From: Occultella gossypii
GTDB taxonomy: Bacteria > Actinomycetota > Actinomycetes > Actinomycetales > Beutenbergiaceae
DNA: 64,000 nt
Direction of reading: 5' to 3'
Assembly (NCBI RefSeq): GCF_019947135.1
Contig: NZ_JAGSHT010000016.1
Coordinates: 124,001 to 188,000, forward strand
A program made the translations under genes and the position numbers. Every line of letters begins with the position of its first letter. The stretch's first letter is position 1. This document shows positions 54,401 to 62,437 of the stretch, piece by piece. The notes below the pieces were generated by a model. It saw nothing but the letters and a program-made list of their open reading frames with translations. It was not told the DNA's origin and did no database searches.

Positions 54401-54564
54401 TGCGCGTCAGAGGTCATGGGCCCGTCGGCACAGAGCCATACACCTACCTCGGCCCGGTCGAGCTGGTCGCCCATCAGGGCGAACGGCCCATCGCGATCAC
54501 CTGGCGGCTCAACACACCGATGCCCCTCGAACTCTTTTCGTCAACGACCGCCGCTGCACCGTGA
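51433..54564 (+). CDS. PLD-nuclease/superfamily 2 helicase fusion (DUF3427-like), probable defence protein
   Basis: A 1043-residue protein joining a phospholipase-D-type nuclease to a DEAD/DEAH helicase. N-terminal PLD part (about 135-275): VDLLCAFVKWTG, then LHAKAWMF (His217, Lys219) and YVGSSNLS. Helicase (about 315-690): ATGTGKT (348-354), HRREIL, DEFHH (444-448), TATPERADG, and motif VI QQLGRGLRRTR. The C-terminal 350 residues include a DUF3427-like region (WESQSTTS, LLFVRV, YTYLGPVELV). GTG 51433 starts 63 bases after the SDR. Codon use is visibly less GC-biased than that of neighbours, suggesting transfer. Such proteins occur in restriction/defence islands, and a DUF262 nuclease gene follows. 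Confidence 0.85.
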   Translation: MTSSPLPDDGALVEGAYEELITERLAATLRNLPADDWASGSVPDGDQPHVLAAHVAEAVHRRLRGVKDSAERLALVNQLLDTIDDGETVPSAERLLAVERRLPTQLTTTSRFATRPQAPLSEAALLTNAHGEPSLQSEILAEMPSADEVDLLCAFVKWTGVRTLRPGLASLRDRGVPLRIATTTYMGATERVALDRLVREVGAQVKIQYDVQRTRLHAKAWMFRRRSGFSTAYVGSSNLSHSALLDGVEWNVRLSQRANRALLAKFEATFDTYWADPTFEDYQPDDVEDRDRLDDALAEASGRSQHTRVTFSISGLEVRAYPYQQRMLDEIEAARKVYGRHRNLVVAATGTGKTVVAALDYRRLSEEAGPGEHPRLLFVAHRREILQQSLRTFREVLTDPEFGELYVDGKRPERWKHVFASIQSLTAYGVENIPPASFRVLIVDEFHHAAASTYQKLLRHLTPDETLGLTATPERADGVHVARLFGGAPTTELRLWDAIASDLLAPFHYFAINDETDLSRIAWARGAYDARSLSNLYTGNDARSRIILSQLRDKVADLDAMKALGFCVDVGHAHAMAEAFNQAGIPSRAVTGETAHAHRDEALTDLRSGATKVIFAVDVYNEGVDIPDVNTVLFLRPTESATIFVQQLGRGLRRTRTKSVLTALDFVGIQRKEFRWDLKLGAITGQSRRGLIEGIEKGFTTLPSGCQIVLERESQQRILANVRDQVSRRWSRLVSELRTLSAQRDHVSLGTYLHETGNDLGAVIERPERSWTRLRREAGLEVPVGGPLEDVLLRRVRALAHVDDSERTAAYLAVLSGADYESLSPTERAFARMLFFSLYPDGGGFESYADGLTAASHEAAANQELMTVVDLARATQLRLTVASTGSTAGLPLRLHARYQREEALAALGWANLSRTPKSFQAGVLHESEQNLDALFVTVEKSEAAFSPSTMYRDYPISRTLFHWESQSTTSLLSPTGQRYVAGSSTVLLFVRVRGHGPVGTEPYTYLGPVELVAHQGERPIAITWRLNTPMPLELFSSTTAAAP

Positions 54565-55014
54565 CGCCACCCCTATCGTTGTGCGCCCTCGAAGCTTCCC
54601 GGAACCGCTACACCGTTGGCAATTTCCGACAAGCTACCGGGGCACCGTTGGCTCGCGGGTAGCCAGCCACCCACTCCTCCGCCGATGTCCCGCCCTGGCC
54701 ACACGGCGAGGTCTCCCGCTTTGAGGACGACGCGGTTCGTGGTTGACGGCCTGTCGCGTAGGTGGTCACGGCCCTTCCTTCGAGGGTAATTAATGTCGGT
54801 CGGGCCTCGAGGCACGCGCGCGGCCAACCGGTGAGGCAACTCACGCGGTTTCGAGCCGCATCCCTGGCGAGACTGATCCACTAGCTTGAGCGCGAACCGA
54901 GTTCCCCGACGCGACTCCACACGAGCCTGGGCGGGTCGCGGAAAATGGCAGCCGAACGGGAAGAACCGAATAAGCTTGGGGTCCGCACTCGGCTCGCCGG
55001 AGCTGGAGTAGCGA
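54565..55014. other. 450-bp gap between the two defence-type genes
   Basis: No gene was accepted here. Minus-strand frames of 78-115 codons (54573-54920, 54608-54844) lack ribosome sites and known motifs. The stretch is more AT-rich than most gaps (GGGTAATTAATG near 54785) and may hold the promoter of the DUF262 gene, so the two genes need not be one transcript. No tRNA or att-like repeat was recognised. Confidence 0.4.
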
Positions 55015-56778
55015 GTGAGACGGAGACTCTACGTGCCCCAAGACGATTTTCTCAAGTACGAAGCCTCAGGGATCGCCGCACTGCTACGCACCCGAACGCT
55101 CGCAGTTCCGTTCTACCAGCGTTCCTATTCATGGATCACGAAGGAAGGTAGCACCTACACCCCCGACTCAGAGGTAGACAAGCTTCAGGTGATCGACTTC
55201 TGGAGTGATCTGACCTCGAGCTTCGCGAACAATTTTTCGTACTTCATGGGGACCGTCGTCCTTGCACGAGAGGGCGACGGGGCCGATGGCCGTCAACTCG
55301 TGATCGATGGCCAACAGCGCCTAGCCACGACGTCGCTCCTGCTGGCTGCGATTCGCGACAAATTCGAGACAGGCGGCGCGAACGACTTCGCGAAATCGAC
55401 CCAACAGGACTATCTCGGAAAGTTCGATCGCAGAGTTGGACTCGATCAGCCTAAGCTCATATTGAACACCGAGGACCGGGACTTCTATGAGCGTCGAATC
55501 GTCTTGGGTCGGAGCGACGTCGAGCCAGCAAACTACAGTCAAGGGCTCATCTCCGAGGCATTTGAGTATCTCTCCGAGAGGGTTGAAAATTTCACGGCGA
55601 GCCACGGCACCGCTTGGCGCGACAAGTTGAATGAGCTCGTGGACTGGCTTGACACGAGCGCACAAATCGTCGCCATCGATGTGGCAACCGAGGCCGATGC
55701 CTTCCTCATCTTCGAAACGCTAAATGATCGCGGCGCCGACCTGACCGTCGCCGATCTTCTCAAGAACTTCCTGTTCAGCCGCTCTGCGTCGAGACTCGAC
55801 GAGGTTCGTGACAACTGGGTGGCAACACTGACGAACCTCGATATCAACCGGGTCGGCAACCAGCGCTTTACGAACTTTGCGCGCCACCTTCTCAGCTCTA
55901 AGTACGGTCGGACGCGCGAGCGTGAGGTCTATGGCCGATTGAAGGACATCGTCGCTTCGCCCGCCTCCGCAGTGACGTTCTCCCAAGAGCTCAAGGACTC
56001 GTCTCGGCTCTACTACGCCATGCTTACTGCTGATAGCGATTTCTGGGGCGACTACCCAGCGCATGTGTCGAGCGCCGCAGAGATCTTGGTTGAGCTCAAT
56101 CTTGAACAATACCGCCCGCTCCTGCTTGCAGCCTTGTCCGAATTCGATCACGGCGAGATCGTTAGATTCGTGCCCACGATGGTCTCATGGGCAATTCGCG
56201 GACTCTCATCGGGAACGCTCGGCGCAGGCACCGCCGAGGCTGCTTTCTGTGAGGCGGCTCGAGACATCCGGTCGGGCAAGATCAAGACCACCGAACAAAT
56301 CCTGGCAGAGTCTCGCGTAGGGACTCTGATACCAACCGACGGGGCGTTCGAAGCAGCGTTCGCTGGATGGCGCGTCATGCGTGGGTCACTCGCAAGATAC
56401 CTGCTTCGAGCGCTCGAATTACAGGAGCGCGGCGATGCGGAGCCGGAGCTAGTCGTCAACGACGACGTCGAAGCCGTCAATCTGGAGCATGTCCTTCCGA
56501 AGAACGCGAAGCGTGACGACTGGCCAGCGTTCACAGAGGATGATCAGCGAGCGTACGTCCATCGCTTAGGGAACCTCTGCCTGTTGCAGAAGGGCCCGAA
56601 CGGGCGAATCGGCAACAAACCGTGGGCGGCCAAGCAGTCGATACTTAAGCTATCGAGTCTTCGCGTGACGGCTGATGCGGCCGCGAACTCAAATTGGACG
56701 AAGAGCGTCATCGATAGGCGCCAAAAGCAGTTGGCAACCCTGGCCGTCTCAGCTTGGCCGCGTCTGCCTCGTGGGTAG
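55015..56778 (+). CDS. DUF262-DUF1524 protein, GmrSD-like restriction nuclease
   Basis: 587-residue protein with the two halves of GmrSD/type IV restriction enzymes in one chain. N-terminal DUF262 (ParB/Srx-like NTPase): VPFYQRSYSW (31-40) and IDGQQRLATTSLLL (97-110); further FETLNDRGADLTVADLLKNFLF. C-terminal DUF1524 HNH-type nuclease: NLEHVLPKN with His492, then HRLGNLCLLQKGPNGRIGNKPWAAK. All key residues are present. Family members cut DNA with modified bases, often phage DNA. GTG 55015 starts 450 bases after the PLD-helicase gene. AT-richer codons (ATA, TTA, AAT) point to recent acquisition. Confidence 0.87.
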   Translation: MRRRLYVPQDDFLKYEASGIAALLRTRTLAVPFYQRSYSWITKEGSTYTPDSEVDKLQVIDFWSDLTSSFANNFSYFMGTVVLAREGDGADGRQLVIDGQQRLATTSLLLAAIRDKFETGGANDFAKSTQQDYLGKFDRRVGLDQPKLILNTEDRDFYERRIVLGRSDVEPANYSQGLISEAFEYLSERVENFTASHGTAWRDKLNELVDWLDTSAQIVAIDVATEADAFLIFETLNDRGADLTVADLLKNFLFSRSASRLDEVRDNWVATLTNLDINRVGNQRFTNFARHLLSSKYGRTREREVYGRLKDIVASPASAVTFSQELKDSSRLYYAMLTADSDFWGDYPAHVSSAAEILVELNLEQYRPLLLAALSEFDHGEIVRFVPTMVSWAIRGLSSGTLGAGTAEAAFCEAARDIRSGKIKTTEQILAESRVGTLIPTDGAFEAAFAGWRVMRGSLARYLLRALELQERGDAEPELVVNDDVEAVNLEHVLPKNAKRDDWPAFTEDDQRAYVHRLGNLCLLQKGPNGRIGNKPWAAKQSILKLSSLRVTADAAANSNWTKSVIDRRQKQLATLAVSAWPRLPRG

Positions 56779-57013
56779 GTTAGGGGCTTCCGGGTCGGGG
56801 TCGGGGTCGTGTGCGCACCACCGCGCCCGGCGCCGTTGTCAAGCCTCACGTCACGCGCTCCGAACGAACCGTAGCGTGAGCCGCAAACCCGAGGATCCCT
56901 GGCGATGCGGACGAGGCTCGTGAGGGTCCCACTGAACCCTGACACCCCTAGATCGTCGTGTTTAGGACCTTGACCACAATCAGCAAGCGGCACAGGACCG
57001 TCATCCTGGGAGT

Positions 57014-57676
57014 TCAATGCAACAGGCCCGCACGCTCCGCCAGCACCGCCACGTCCACCCGGTTCCTGGCGCCCAACTTCGTCTGCGCCGCGGACAGGTG
57101 CGACTTCACCGTCGCCTCGGACACGTACAATTGCCGGGCGATCTGGACGTTCGAGTGCCCGTGTCCCACGGCGATGGCGACATCTCGTTCCCGTTCGCTC
57201 AAGGACGACATCGCGTCCGTTGCTCGTCGCCGCTCGGCGCCGCCGATATCCCGGGCCAGGTGGTCGAGCACCTGTCGGGTGCTGCGCGGGGACAGCACGG
57301 CGTCGCCGGCCATCACGTCCCGCACGGCGCGGATGATGTCCATCGGCGGGGCGGACTTGAGCAAGAACCCAGCGGCGCCAGCGGCGAGGCTGCGCAGCAC
57401 GGCGTCGTCCACGTCCCAGGTGGTCAGGACGATGACGTGTGGCGGGTTGGGCAGGGCACGGGCGGCCGCGGTGGCGGCAATGCCGTCCATCCGGGTCATC
57501 CGCAGGTCCATGAGCACCACGTCCGGGGCGTGCGCCTGGACGGCTTGCACCACCTCGTCGCCGTCGCCGGCCTCGCCGACCACCTCGATGTCGGCCGCGC
57601 TGTCCAGGATCAGGCGCAGCCCGGTGCGCACCAGAGCGTCGTCATCCACGAGGAGCACTCGGTGCGGTCGGGGCAT
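57014..57676 (-). CDS. Orphan NarL/LuxR-type response regulator
   Basis: Response regulator of 220 residues without a kinase next to it. Receiver: LLVDDDALVRTGL, phosphoacceptor Asp57 (VLMDLRMTRMDG), VLTTWD, LLKSAPP; LuxR helix-turn-helix SLSERERDVAIAVGHGHSNVQIARQLYVSEATVKSHLS. ATG 57676 is the first family-like start; the frame open to 57919 reads shadow sequence. Its kinase gene may have been lost or lies elsewhere. It is 70 bases downstream of the FAH/aldehyde dehydrogenase operon on the same strand but need not be part of it. Confidence 0.9.
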   Translation of the reverse strand: MPRPHRVLLVDDDALVRTGLRLILDSAADIEVVGEAGDGDEVVQAVQAHAPDVVLMDLRMTRMDGIAATAAARALPNPPHVIVLTTWDVDDAVLRSLAAGAAGFLLKSAPPMDIIRAVRDVMAGDAVLSPRSTRQVLDHLARDIGGAERRRATDAMSSLSERERDVAIAVGHGHSNVQIARQLYVSEATVKSHLSAAQTKLGARNRVDVAVLAERAGLLH

Positions 57677-57746
57677 GGCCCCAACGTAGGCGCCCGCACC
57701 GACAGACGGTGCGCAGACGGGCTTGGGTGACCTCCGCCGTCGCCGG

Positions 57747-58928
57747 CTAATGCCCGCCTGAAAGCGAGCGGTGCAGGTACTCCACGAGCGATCGGATCCC
57801 GAACTCCCAGCGGGCCAGGGAGTCCGTCGGCGCGACCTCGTTGGCCAGGGTGCCCAGGTGGGTGCTGGCGATGGTGACGCGGTCGCCGATCTTATGGGTG
57901 AAGCCCAGCCCGGGCACACCCCGGTCCTGGGTGGGGGCGAACAGGGTGCCCGTGTAGAGGGCGAAGCCGTCCGGGTACTGGTGGTGGTCGCCGCTGGTGG
58001 CCTCGACCAGTCGTTCGAAGGACCGGCTCAGGCGGGCGACGTTGTTCTCGTCCTCGAGCACGTAGCCGTCCTCGGCGCCCTCCACCCGCAGCGTGATCCG
58101 CTCAGTCCGGACGGTGTCCAAGGTGAAGGCGTTGTCGAACAACCGGATGAACGGACCGATCGCACTGGAGGCGTTGTTGTCCTTGGCCATGCCGAGAAGC
58201 AGGGCGCTGCGGCCCTCCACGTCGCGCAAGTTCACGTCGTTGCCCAGCGCGCATCCGCGGACCCGGCCGCGGGAGTCGACGACGAGCACCAGCTCCGGCT
58301 CCGGGTTGTTCCAGGAGGAGAAGGCCGGGATGCCGACCTGGGCGCCGTAGCCGACCGAGGAGAGCACCGGGGCCTTGGTGAAGACCTCCGGGTCCGGGCC
58401 GAGGCCGACCTCCAGGTACTGCGACCACAGGCCCTCGGCGAGGAAGACCTCCTTCACCCGCGCGGCGGCCTCGGAGCCGGGCTCGATGGTGTCGATCTCG
58501 GCGTGCAGGGAGGCGGCGAGGGTCTCGCGGACCTGACGCGCGCGGGCCGGGTCACCGGCGCTGCGTTCCTCGATGACGCGCTCGATCATGCTGTCGACGA
58601 AGGTCACGCCGCAGGCCTTGACCACCTGCAGGTCCAGCGGGGCGAGCAGGTGCGGGCGGTCCTGCGCCCGAGCGAGGGACGCCTCGACGAGGTCGGAGAG
58701 CCGCCAGCGCGGGTCGCCGGTGGTGCCGGTCACTACGGCTGCGGCGTCATCGCGCTCGAGCAGGCCGGCGACGGTCGGGGCCACGTCGAAAAGGTCGTAG
58801 ACGGCTTCGCCGAGGACCCGGACCGGCCGGGGTCCGCCGGTCTCGGGGTCCCAGACCCGGCCGACGAGGATCGCCTCGTCGGCGTCGGTGGGGAGGATCG
58901 CGTGCACGGCGTCGGTCTGGGTGCTCAT
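57747..58928 (-). CDS. Fumarylacetoacetate-hydrolase-family protein, likely 2-keto-3-deoxy-pentonate dehydratase
   Basis: 393-residue FAH-superfamily enzyme. Metal ligands NPEPELVLVVD (Glu210, Glu212) and GNDVNLRD (Asp231) with the FAH lid region AKAPVLSSVGYGAQVG. Coupled by ATGA to a 2,5-dioxovalerate (alpha-ketoglutarate semialdehyde) dehydrogenase upstream. Known FAH-family 2-keto-3-deoxy-D-arabinonate dehydratases precede that same dehydrogenase in oxidative pentose pathways, which makes this role the best fit: loss of water from a 2-keto-3-deoxy-pentonate to give 2,5-dioxovalerate. Simple hydrolase function cannot be excluded from sequence. ATG 58928 has AGGAG 4 bases upstream. Confidence 0.82.
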   Translation of the reverse strand: MSTQTDAVHAILPTDADEAILVGRVWDPETGGPRPVRVLGEAVYDLFDVAPTVAGLLERDDAAAVVTGTTGDPRWRLSDLVEASLARAQDRPHLLAPLDLQVVKACGVTFVDSMIERVIEERSAGDPARARQVRETLAASLHAEIDTIEPGSEAAARVKEVFLAEGLWSQYLEVGLGPDPEVFTKAPVLSSVGYGAQVGIPAFSSWNNPEPELVLVVDSRGRVRGCALGNDVNLRDVEGRSALLLGMAKDNNASSAIGPFIRLFDNAFTLDTVRTERITLRVEGAEDGYVLEDENNVARLSRSFERLVEATSGDHHQYPDGFALYTGTLFAPTQDRGVPGLGFTHKIGDRVTIASTHLGTLANEVAPTDSLARWEFGIRSLVEYLHRSLSGGH

Positions 58929-60382
58929 TTCGCTCCTCGTTCGGAGATCTGCCATTCGCCGTCGACTCGGCGGGAGATCGCCAAGGGGTTGTCCTCGCGC
59001 AGGGCTGCGTGCAACGAAGCTTCGGGGAAGCCCTGGTAGGACACCGGGCGCATGAACCGGCGCGCTGCCGCGGTTCCGACCGAGGTGGTGCCGGGCGCCG
59101 TCGTGGCCGGGAAGGGGCCGCCGTGCTGCTGGGCGTAACTGACGGTGACGCCGGTGGGCCAGGAGTTCCAGATCACGCGTCCCGAGCGTGCGGCCAGGAC
59201 GTCCACCAGCTCGTCGAGTTGCTCGCCGGGTTCGGCATGAACGGTGGTGGTCAGCTGGCCCTCGAGGAGTTCGACGCCCCGCGTGAGCTCGGCCTCGTCC
59301 CGGTAGGAGATGACGATGCTGGCCGGTCCGAACATCTCCTCGCGCACGATGGCCGGATCCTGCACGGCTGCCTCGACGGTGGTGGCGAAGAGTGCGGGCG
59401 CGGGTGCGTCACCTTGCCCGCCGGGGACGATCTCGGTCAGGCCGCGCTGGGCCATGGCCGAGCGGGCGTGGAGGAATCCCTCGGCCAGGCCTGTGGTGAG
59501 CATGGGCGACGGGTCGCTGCCGGCCACGGTCTCGCGGAGCACCTGGGTGCTGTCCTCGTCGAGCTGGGGCACGAACAGAATCCCGGGCTTCGTGCAGAAC
59601 TGCCCCATGCCCAGGGTGTAGGAACCGACGTAGGCGGTGAGGATCTCGTCGCGCCGCGCGGCCCAGGCCTGCTGGGTGACGACCACGGGGTTGATGCTGC
59701 CCAGCTCGCCGTAGAACGGGATCGGCTCGGGGCGGGCGGCCGCACGGTCGGCGAGGATGCGGCCCACCCGGGTGGATCCGGTGAAACCCACCGCCGTGGT
59801 GAGCGGGTGGTCCACGAGCGCCTGGCCCGCATCCCGGCCGGTGACGGCGCTGAAGAGGCCCGCGGGCGCACCCGCTTGCGCGAGCGCGGCCACGACGATC
59901 TCCGCCGTGCGGAGCCCGAGCTGCAGGTGGGCCTCGTGGATCTTGTGGACCACGGCGCAGCCGGCAGCCAGCGCCGAGGCGCTGTCGCCACCCATGACGG
60001 AGAACGCGAACGGGAAGTTGGAGGCGCCGAAGACCCCGACGACGCCGAGGGGGACGTTCATCCGGCGCAGGTCCGGCCGAGGTCCCATGCCCCAGGAGTC
60101 GTCGGCATGGTCGATCGTGGCGTCGAGGATCTCGCCGCGGCGGACCTCTTCGGCGAAGAGGCGCAACTGGAACGTGGTCCGCTTCAACTCCCCCTGCAGG
60201 CGCCCTTCGGCCAGGTGGGTCTCCGCCTGGGCCAGCGGGACGAGGTCCTCGGCGGCGGCGTCCAGGCCGTCCGCGATGGCCTCCAGCCAGCCTGCTCGGG
60301 TGTCCGGTTCGGCCCCACGTGCTGCGAGGAATGCCACCTGTGCCTGCTGGACTGCCTCGTCCAGTTCGTCATTGGTCGTCAT
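58925..60382 (-). CDS. 2,5-dioxovalerate (alpha-ketoglutarate semialdehyde) dehydrogenase-like aldehyde dehydrogenase
   Basis: NAD(P)-dependent aldehyde dehydrogenase, 485 residues. Motifs: GASNFPFAFSV (119-129), Lys147 (VVHKIHEAH), GFTGSTRVGR, general-base Glu226 in YGELGSINPV and catalytic Cys263 in GMGQFCTKPG, the signature of the KGSA dehydrogenase branch. Converts 2,5-dioxovalerate to 2-oxoglutarate, the last step of Weimberg-type pentose and sugar-acid routes. First gene of the two-gene operon, coupled to the FAH-family dehydratase. No regulator in the same operon. Confidence 0.88.
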   Translation of the reverse strand: MTTNDELDEAVQQAQVAFLAARGAEPDTRAGWLEAIADGLDAAAEDLVPLAQAETHLAEGRLQGELKRTTFQLRLFAEEVRRGEILDATIDHADDSWGMGPRPDLRRMNVPLGVVGVFGASNFPFAFSVMGGDSASALAAGCAVVHKIHEAHLQLGLRTAEIVVAALAQAGAPAGLFSAVTGRDAGQALVDHPLTTAVGFTGSTRVGRILADRAAARPEPIPFYGELGSINPVVVTQQAWAARRDEILTAYVGSYTLGMGQFCTKPGILFVPQLDEDSTQVLRETVAGSDPSPMLTTGLAEGFLHARSAMAQRGLTEIVPGGQGDAPAPALFATTVEAAVQDPAIVREEMFGPASIVISYRDEAELTRGVELLEGQLTTTVHAEPGEQLDELVDVLAARSGRVIWNSWPTGVTVSYAQQHGGPFPATTAPGTTSVGTAAARRFMRPVSYQGFPEASLHAALREDNPLAISRRVDGEWQISERGAK

Positions 60383-60516
60383 ACGGCAAGCCTACGGTCC
60401 GGCGCCAGTCGCGGACCGCGACGACCACCACGTGGCCCCCTTCGATGGTGCGACAGATGGTGAGCAGAGACCGGGCTACATTGGGCGGTCGGACCGGACA
60501 TTTGGAGGACTGATCC

Positions 60517-60762
60517 ATGGCTGAGGTAAGCGTCGTCGTGTGCGACATGTGTGGCCAACTGGATCGGTCGACGGCGCGCTACGGAATCACGCAGGGCGGC
60601 TCGACGGTCCAATTCGACCTCTGCGAACAGCACGCGGCGCCACTCGAGCGGGTGCTCGACAGCAAGCGTCCGGACGATGGCAGTTGGCGCCGGTTCGAGG
60701 GCATGTTCACGACGTTCGAAGAGATCGAGGAGCAGAAGAAGCGACGCGCTGACGAAACCTGA
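60517..60762 (+). CDS. Small Cys/His-containing hypothetical protein
   Basis: 81 residues with CDMCG near the N-terminus and LCEQHAAPLERVL further on, so a CxxC...CxxH zinc-binding knuckle is possible; the C-terminus is acidic and helical (TFEEIEEQKKRR). GGAGG 8 bases before the ATG supports translation. Not assigned to a family. It is divergent from the aldehyde dehydrogenase gene. Confidence 0.7.
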   Translation: MAEVSVVVCDMCGQLDRSTARYGITQGGSTVQFDLCEQHAAPLERVLDSKRPDDGSWRRFEGMFTTFEEIEEQKKRRADET

Positions 60763-61228
60763 TCGGCGGACTCTAAAAGTCTCTAAAGGAGCCCTTAGTG
60801 AAGGCAACGCGGAAGGTGGCTCCGCTGGGCGATCTACCCATCTGGCCGCCCGATTGTGCCCTGCGGCCTTTGCCGTTAAGTGGCGGGGTTCTGTCGATGC
60901 TCTGTGGCGGCCTCCGCTCGCGGCGATGCAGGCGGGCACTGCGCTGGCTGACGCTCCGTAAACCGATCCTCCATGGGGGACGGAGTGCGAGATGAAGTTT
61001 GCGGTCGATGTCCGAGTCGGCTCGCGGATGACCTGGGCTTTCGGATCCTGTAGAAAGCACTCTGGGAGCCGACGACGGCCACCTCCTGCCCAGCAAAAAC
61101 GACACCAGGAGTTCGACGTGCTCCCCAGAAAGCCTCACCGTCCATCTAGGGCGGGCGGATCGGCTACACATACGGAATACCGAGCAGCCAGACGGCGTTA
61201 AACAAATTGAGAGAGAGGAAGAACAAAC
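60763..61228. other. 466-bp gap with two doubtful small frames
   Basis: Two forward frames have ribosome sites: GTG 60798 (AAAGGAG before it; 65 codons, ends 60995) and ATG 60992 (GGAG before it; 69 codons, ends 61201). They overlap by 4 bases and are rich in Arg, Pro and Cys with no known motif, so they are not called as genes. A minus-strand 132-codon frame (60773-61171) looks like shadow. The end of the gap must hold the SDR promoter. Confidence 0.35.
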
Positions 61229-62083
61229 ATGGCAAATTTACTTGACGGTAAGGTAGCGATCATCACGGGCGGCGCCAGCGGCATCGGCCAGGCGAGCGTC
61301 GAGGCCTTCGTCGACCACGGCGCAAAGGTGATCATCGGCGACATCCAAGACGAGCTGGGCGAGTCGCTTGCGAAGAAGCTGGGTGACTCGGCCCGATACG
61401 TCCACGCTGACGTCACCAATGAGGACGACGTCGCCGGCCTCGTGGATGCAGCGGTGGAGTCCTACGGCAAGCTCGACGTGATGTTCAACAACGCCGGCGC
61501 ACCGTCCGCTCCGTCGCCCATCGTGGACGTCAGCACTGAGTACCTCGACAAGGCCCTCGCACTGTTCGTCCGCTCTGTGGTTCTCGGCCACAAGTACGCC
61601 GCACGCCAGTTCAAGAAGCAAGCCACCGGTGGGTCCATCATCTCCACCTCCAGCCTGGCTGGTCTGCAAGGCGGGTGGGGCGACGTTGGCTACTCCACCG
61701 CCAAGGCCGCCGTACCAAGCATCGCCCGAGTGGCGACCATCGAGCTCGGCAAGTTCGGGATCCGATCCAACGTCATCGCCCCCGGCATCATTGTGACGCC
61801 GATCTTCACCCGCTACGCGGGGCTGAGCGAGGAGGACTCCGGGAAGTTCCTCGAGCGGCTGGAGGAGAAGTCTAAGGACGAGCAGCCCCTGGGCCGGACT
61901 GGTGTCCCGAATGACATCGCCGGCCCCGCGGTGTTCCTCGCCTCCGACTTGTCCTCGTTCATCAGTGGCGTGACCATCCCTGTCGACGGCGGTTCGTCCT
62001 CGGTGACGTTCAACCGCTTCGATGCGATTTTCGGTGAGGTCGCAGCTGAGATGGAGGCCGGCTGGGTCTCCGCCCGCAGTTGA
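61229..62083 (+). CDS. SDR-family oxidoreductase
   Basis: Classical SDR, 284 residues: TGGASGIG cofactor loop, Asp-Ile-Gln after beta-2 (NAD preference), NNAG, catalytic STSSLAG and YSTAK, and VDGGSSSV near the end. The ATG has GAGAGGAAG upstream and the gene is followed by a compact hairpin, so it is probably monocistronic. Substrate unknown. Confidence 0.9.
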   Translation: MANLLDGKVAIITGGASGIGQASVEAFVDHGAKVIIGDIQDELGESLAKKLGDSARYVHADVTNEDDVAGLVDAAVESYGKLDVMFNNAGAPSAPSPIVDVSTEYLDKALALFVRSVVLGHKYAARQFKKQATGGSIISTSSLAGLQGGWGDVGYSTAKAAVPSIARVATIELGKFGIRSNVIAPGIIVTPIFTRYAGLSEEDSGKFLERLEEKSKDEQPLGRTGVPNDIAGPAVFLASDLSSFISGVTIPVDGGSSSVTFNRFDAIFGEVAAEMEAGWVSARS

Positions 62084-62102
62084 CCCACACCAGGCATAGA
62101 GG

Positions 62103-62125
62103 GGCCCGGCAGCATCTGCCGGGCC
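62103..62125 (+). terminator. Hairpin terminator after the SDR gene
   Basis: GGCCCGGCAG (62103-62112) pairs perfectly with CTGCCGGGCC (62116-62125) around a CAT loop, 19 bases after the stop, followed by a T-containing stretch. Confidence 0.8.
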
Positions 62126-62437
62126 GTTCTGCTCGCTCAAGCAACGGTTTGGCTCCGGTCTGGAGGTTGCCCATCAGCAGCGGGTCGATGGAACACCGGC
62201 GTGCACGCGGGTAAGACACTCGTGCCGCCGACGTTGAGAACCTGAGGCGTCCCGTTAGCCGAACCCCTCGAGGGAACGGTGCAGGTCACCGGGCGCACCC
62301 ACGTTCGAGTGTTCGCAAGCCCGCCCGAAAAAGTGCCCGGTGACGGCGGGTCGTGCGGGACACGTCTGGCGTCCCGTAGACGAACGATTCCGCTACAACG
62401 TTCGCGGCATCGCGGGGGCTGGTGTGGCTTGTGCCCT
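62126..62437. other. 312-bp gap without a recognised gene
   Basis: Lies between the SDR terminator and the end of the minus-strand monooxygenase. Short frames on both strands show no motif and no ribosome site. No repeat or RNA gene was recognised. Confidence 0.4.

Noticed and set aside
54840-54860. tRNA T-arm-like sequence (GCGG, 7-base loop with TTTCGAG, CCGC)
   Set aside because: No matching acceptor, D or anticodon arms around it; chance similarity.
54573-54920. Minus-strand 115-codon frame between the defence genes
   Set aside because: No ribosome site, no recognisable domain, and probable promoter region.
56785-56810. Short GGGTCG-type triplicate repeat after the DUF262 gene
   Set aside because: Only three 6-base units; too short to call a functional repeat.
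60773-61171. Minus-strand 132-codon frame before the SDR
   Set aside because: Composition like noise and no start signal.
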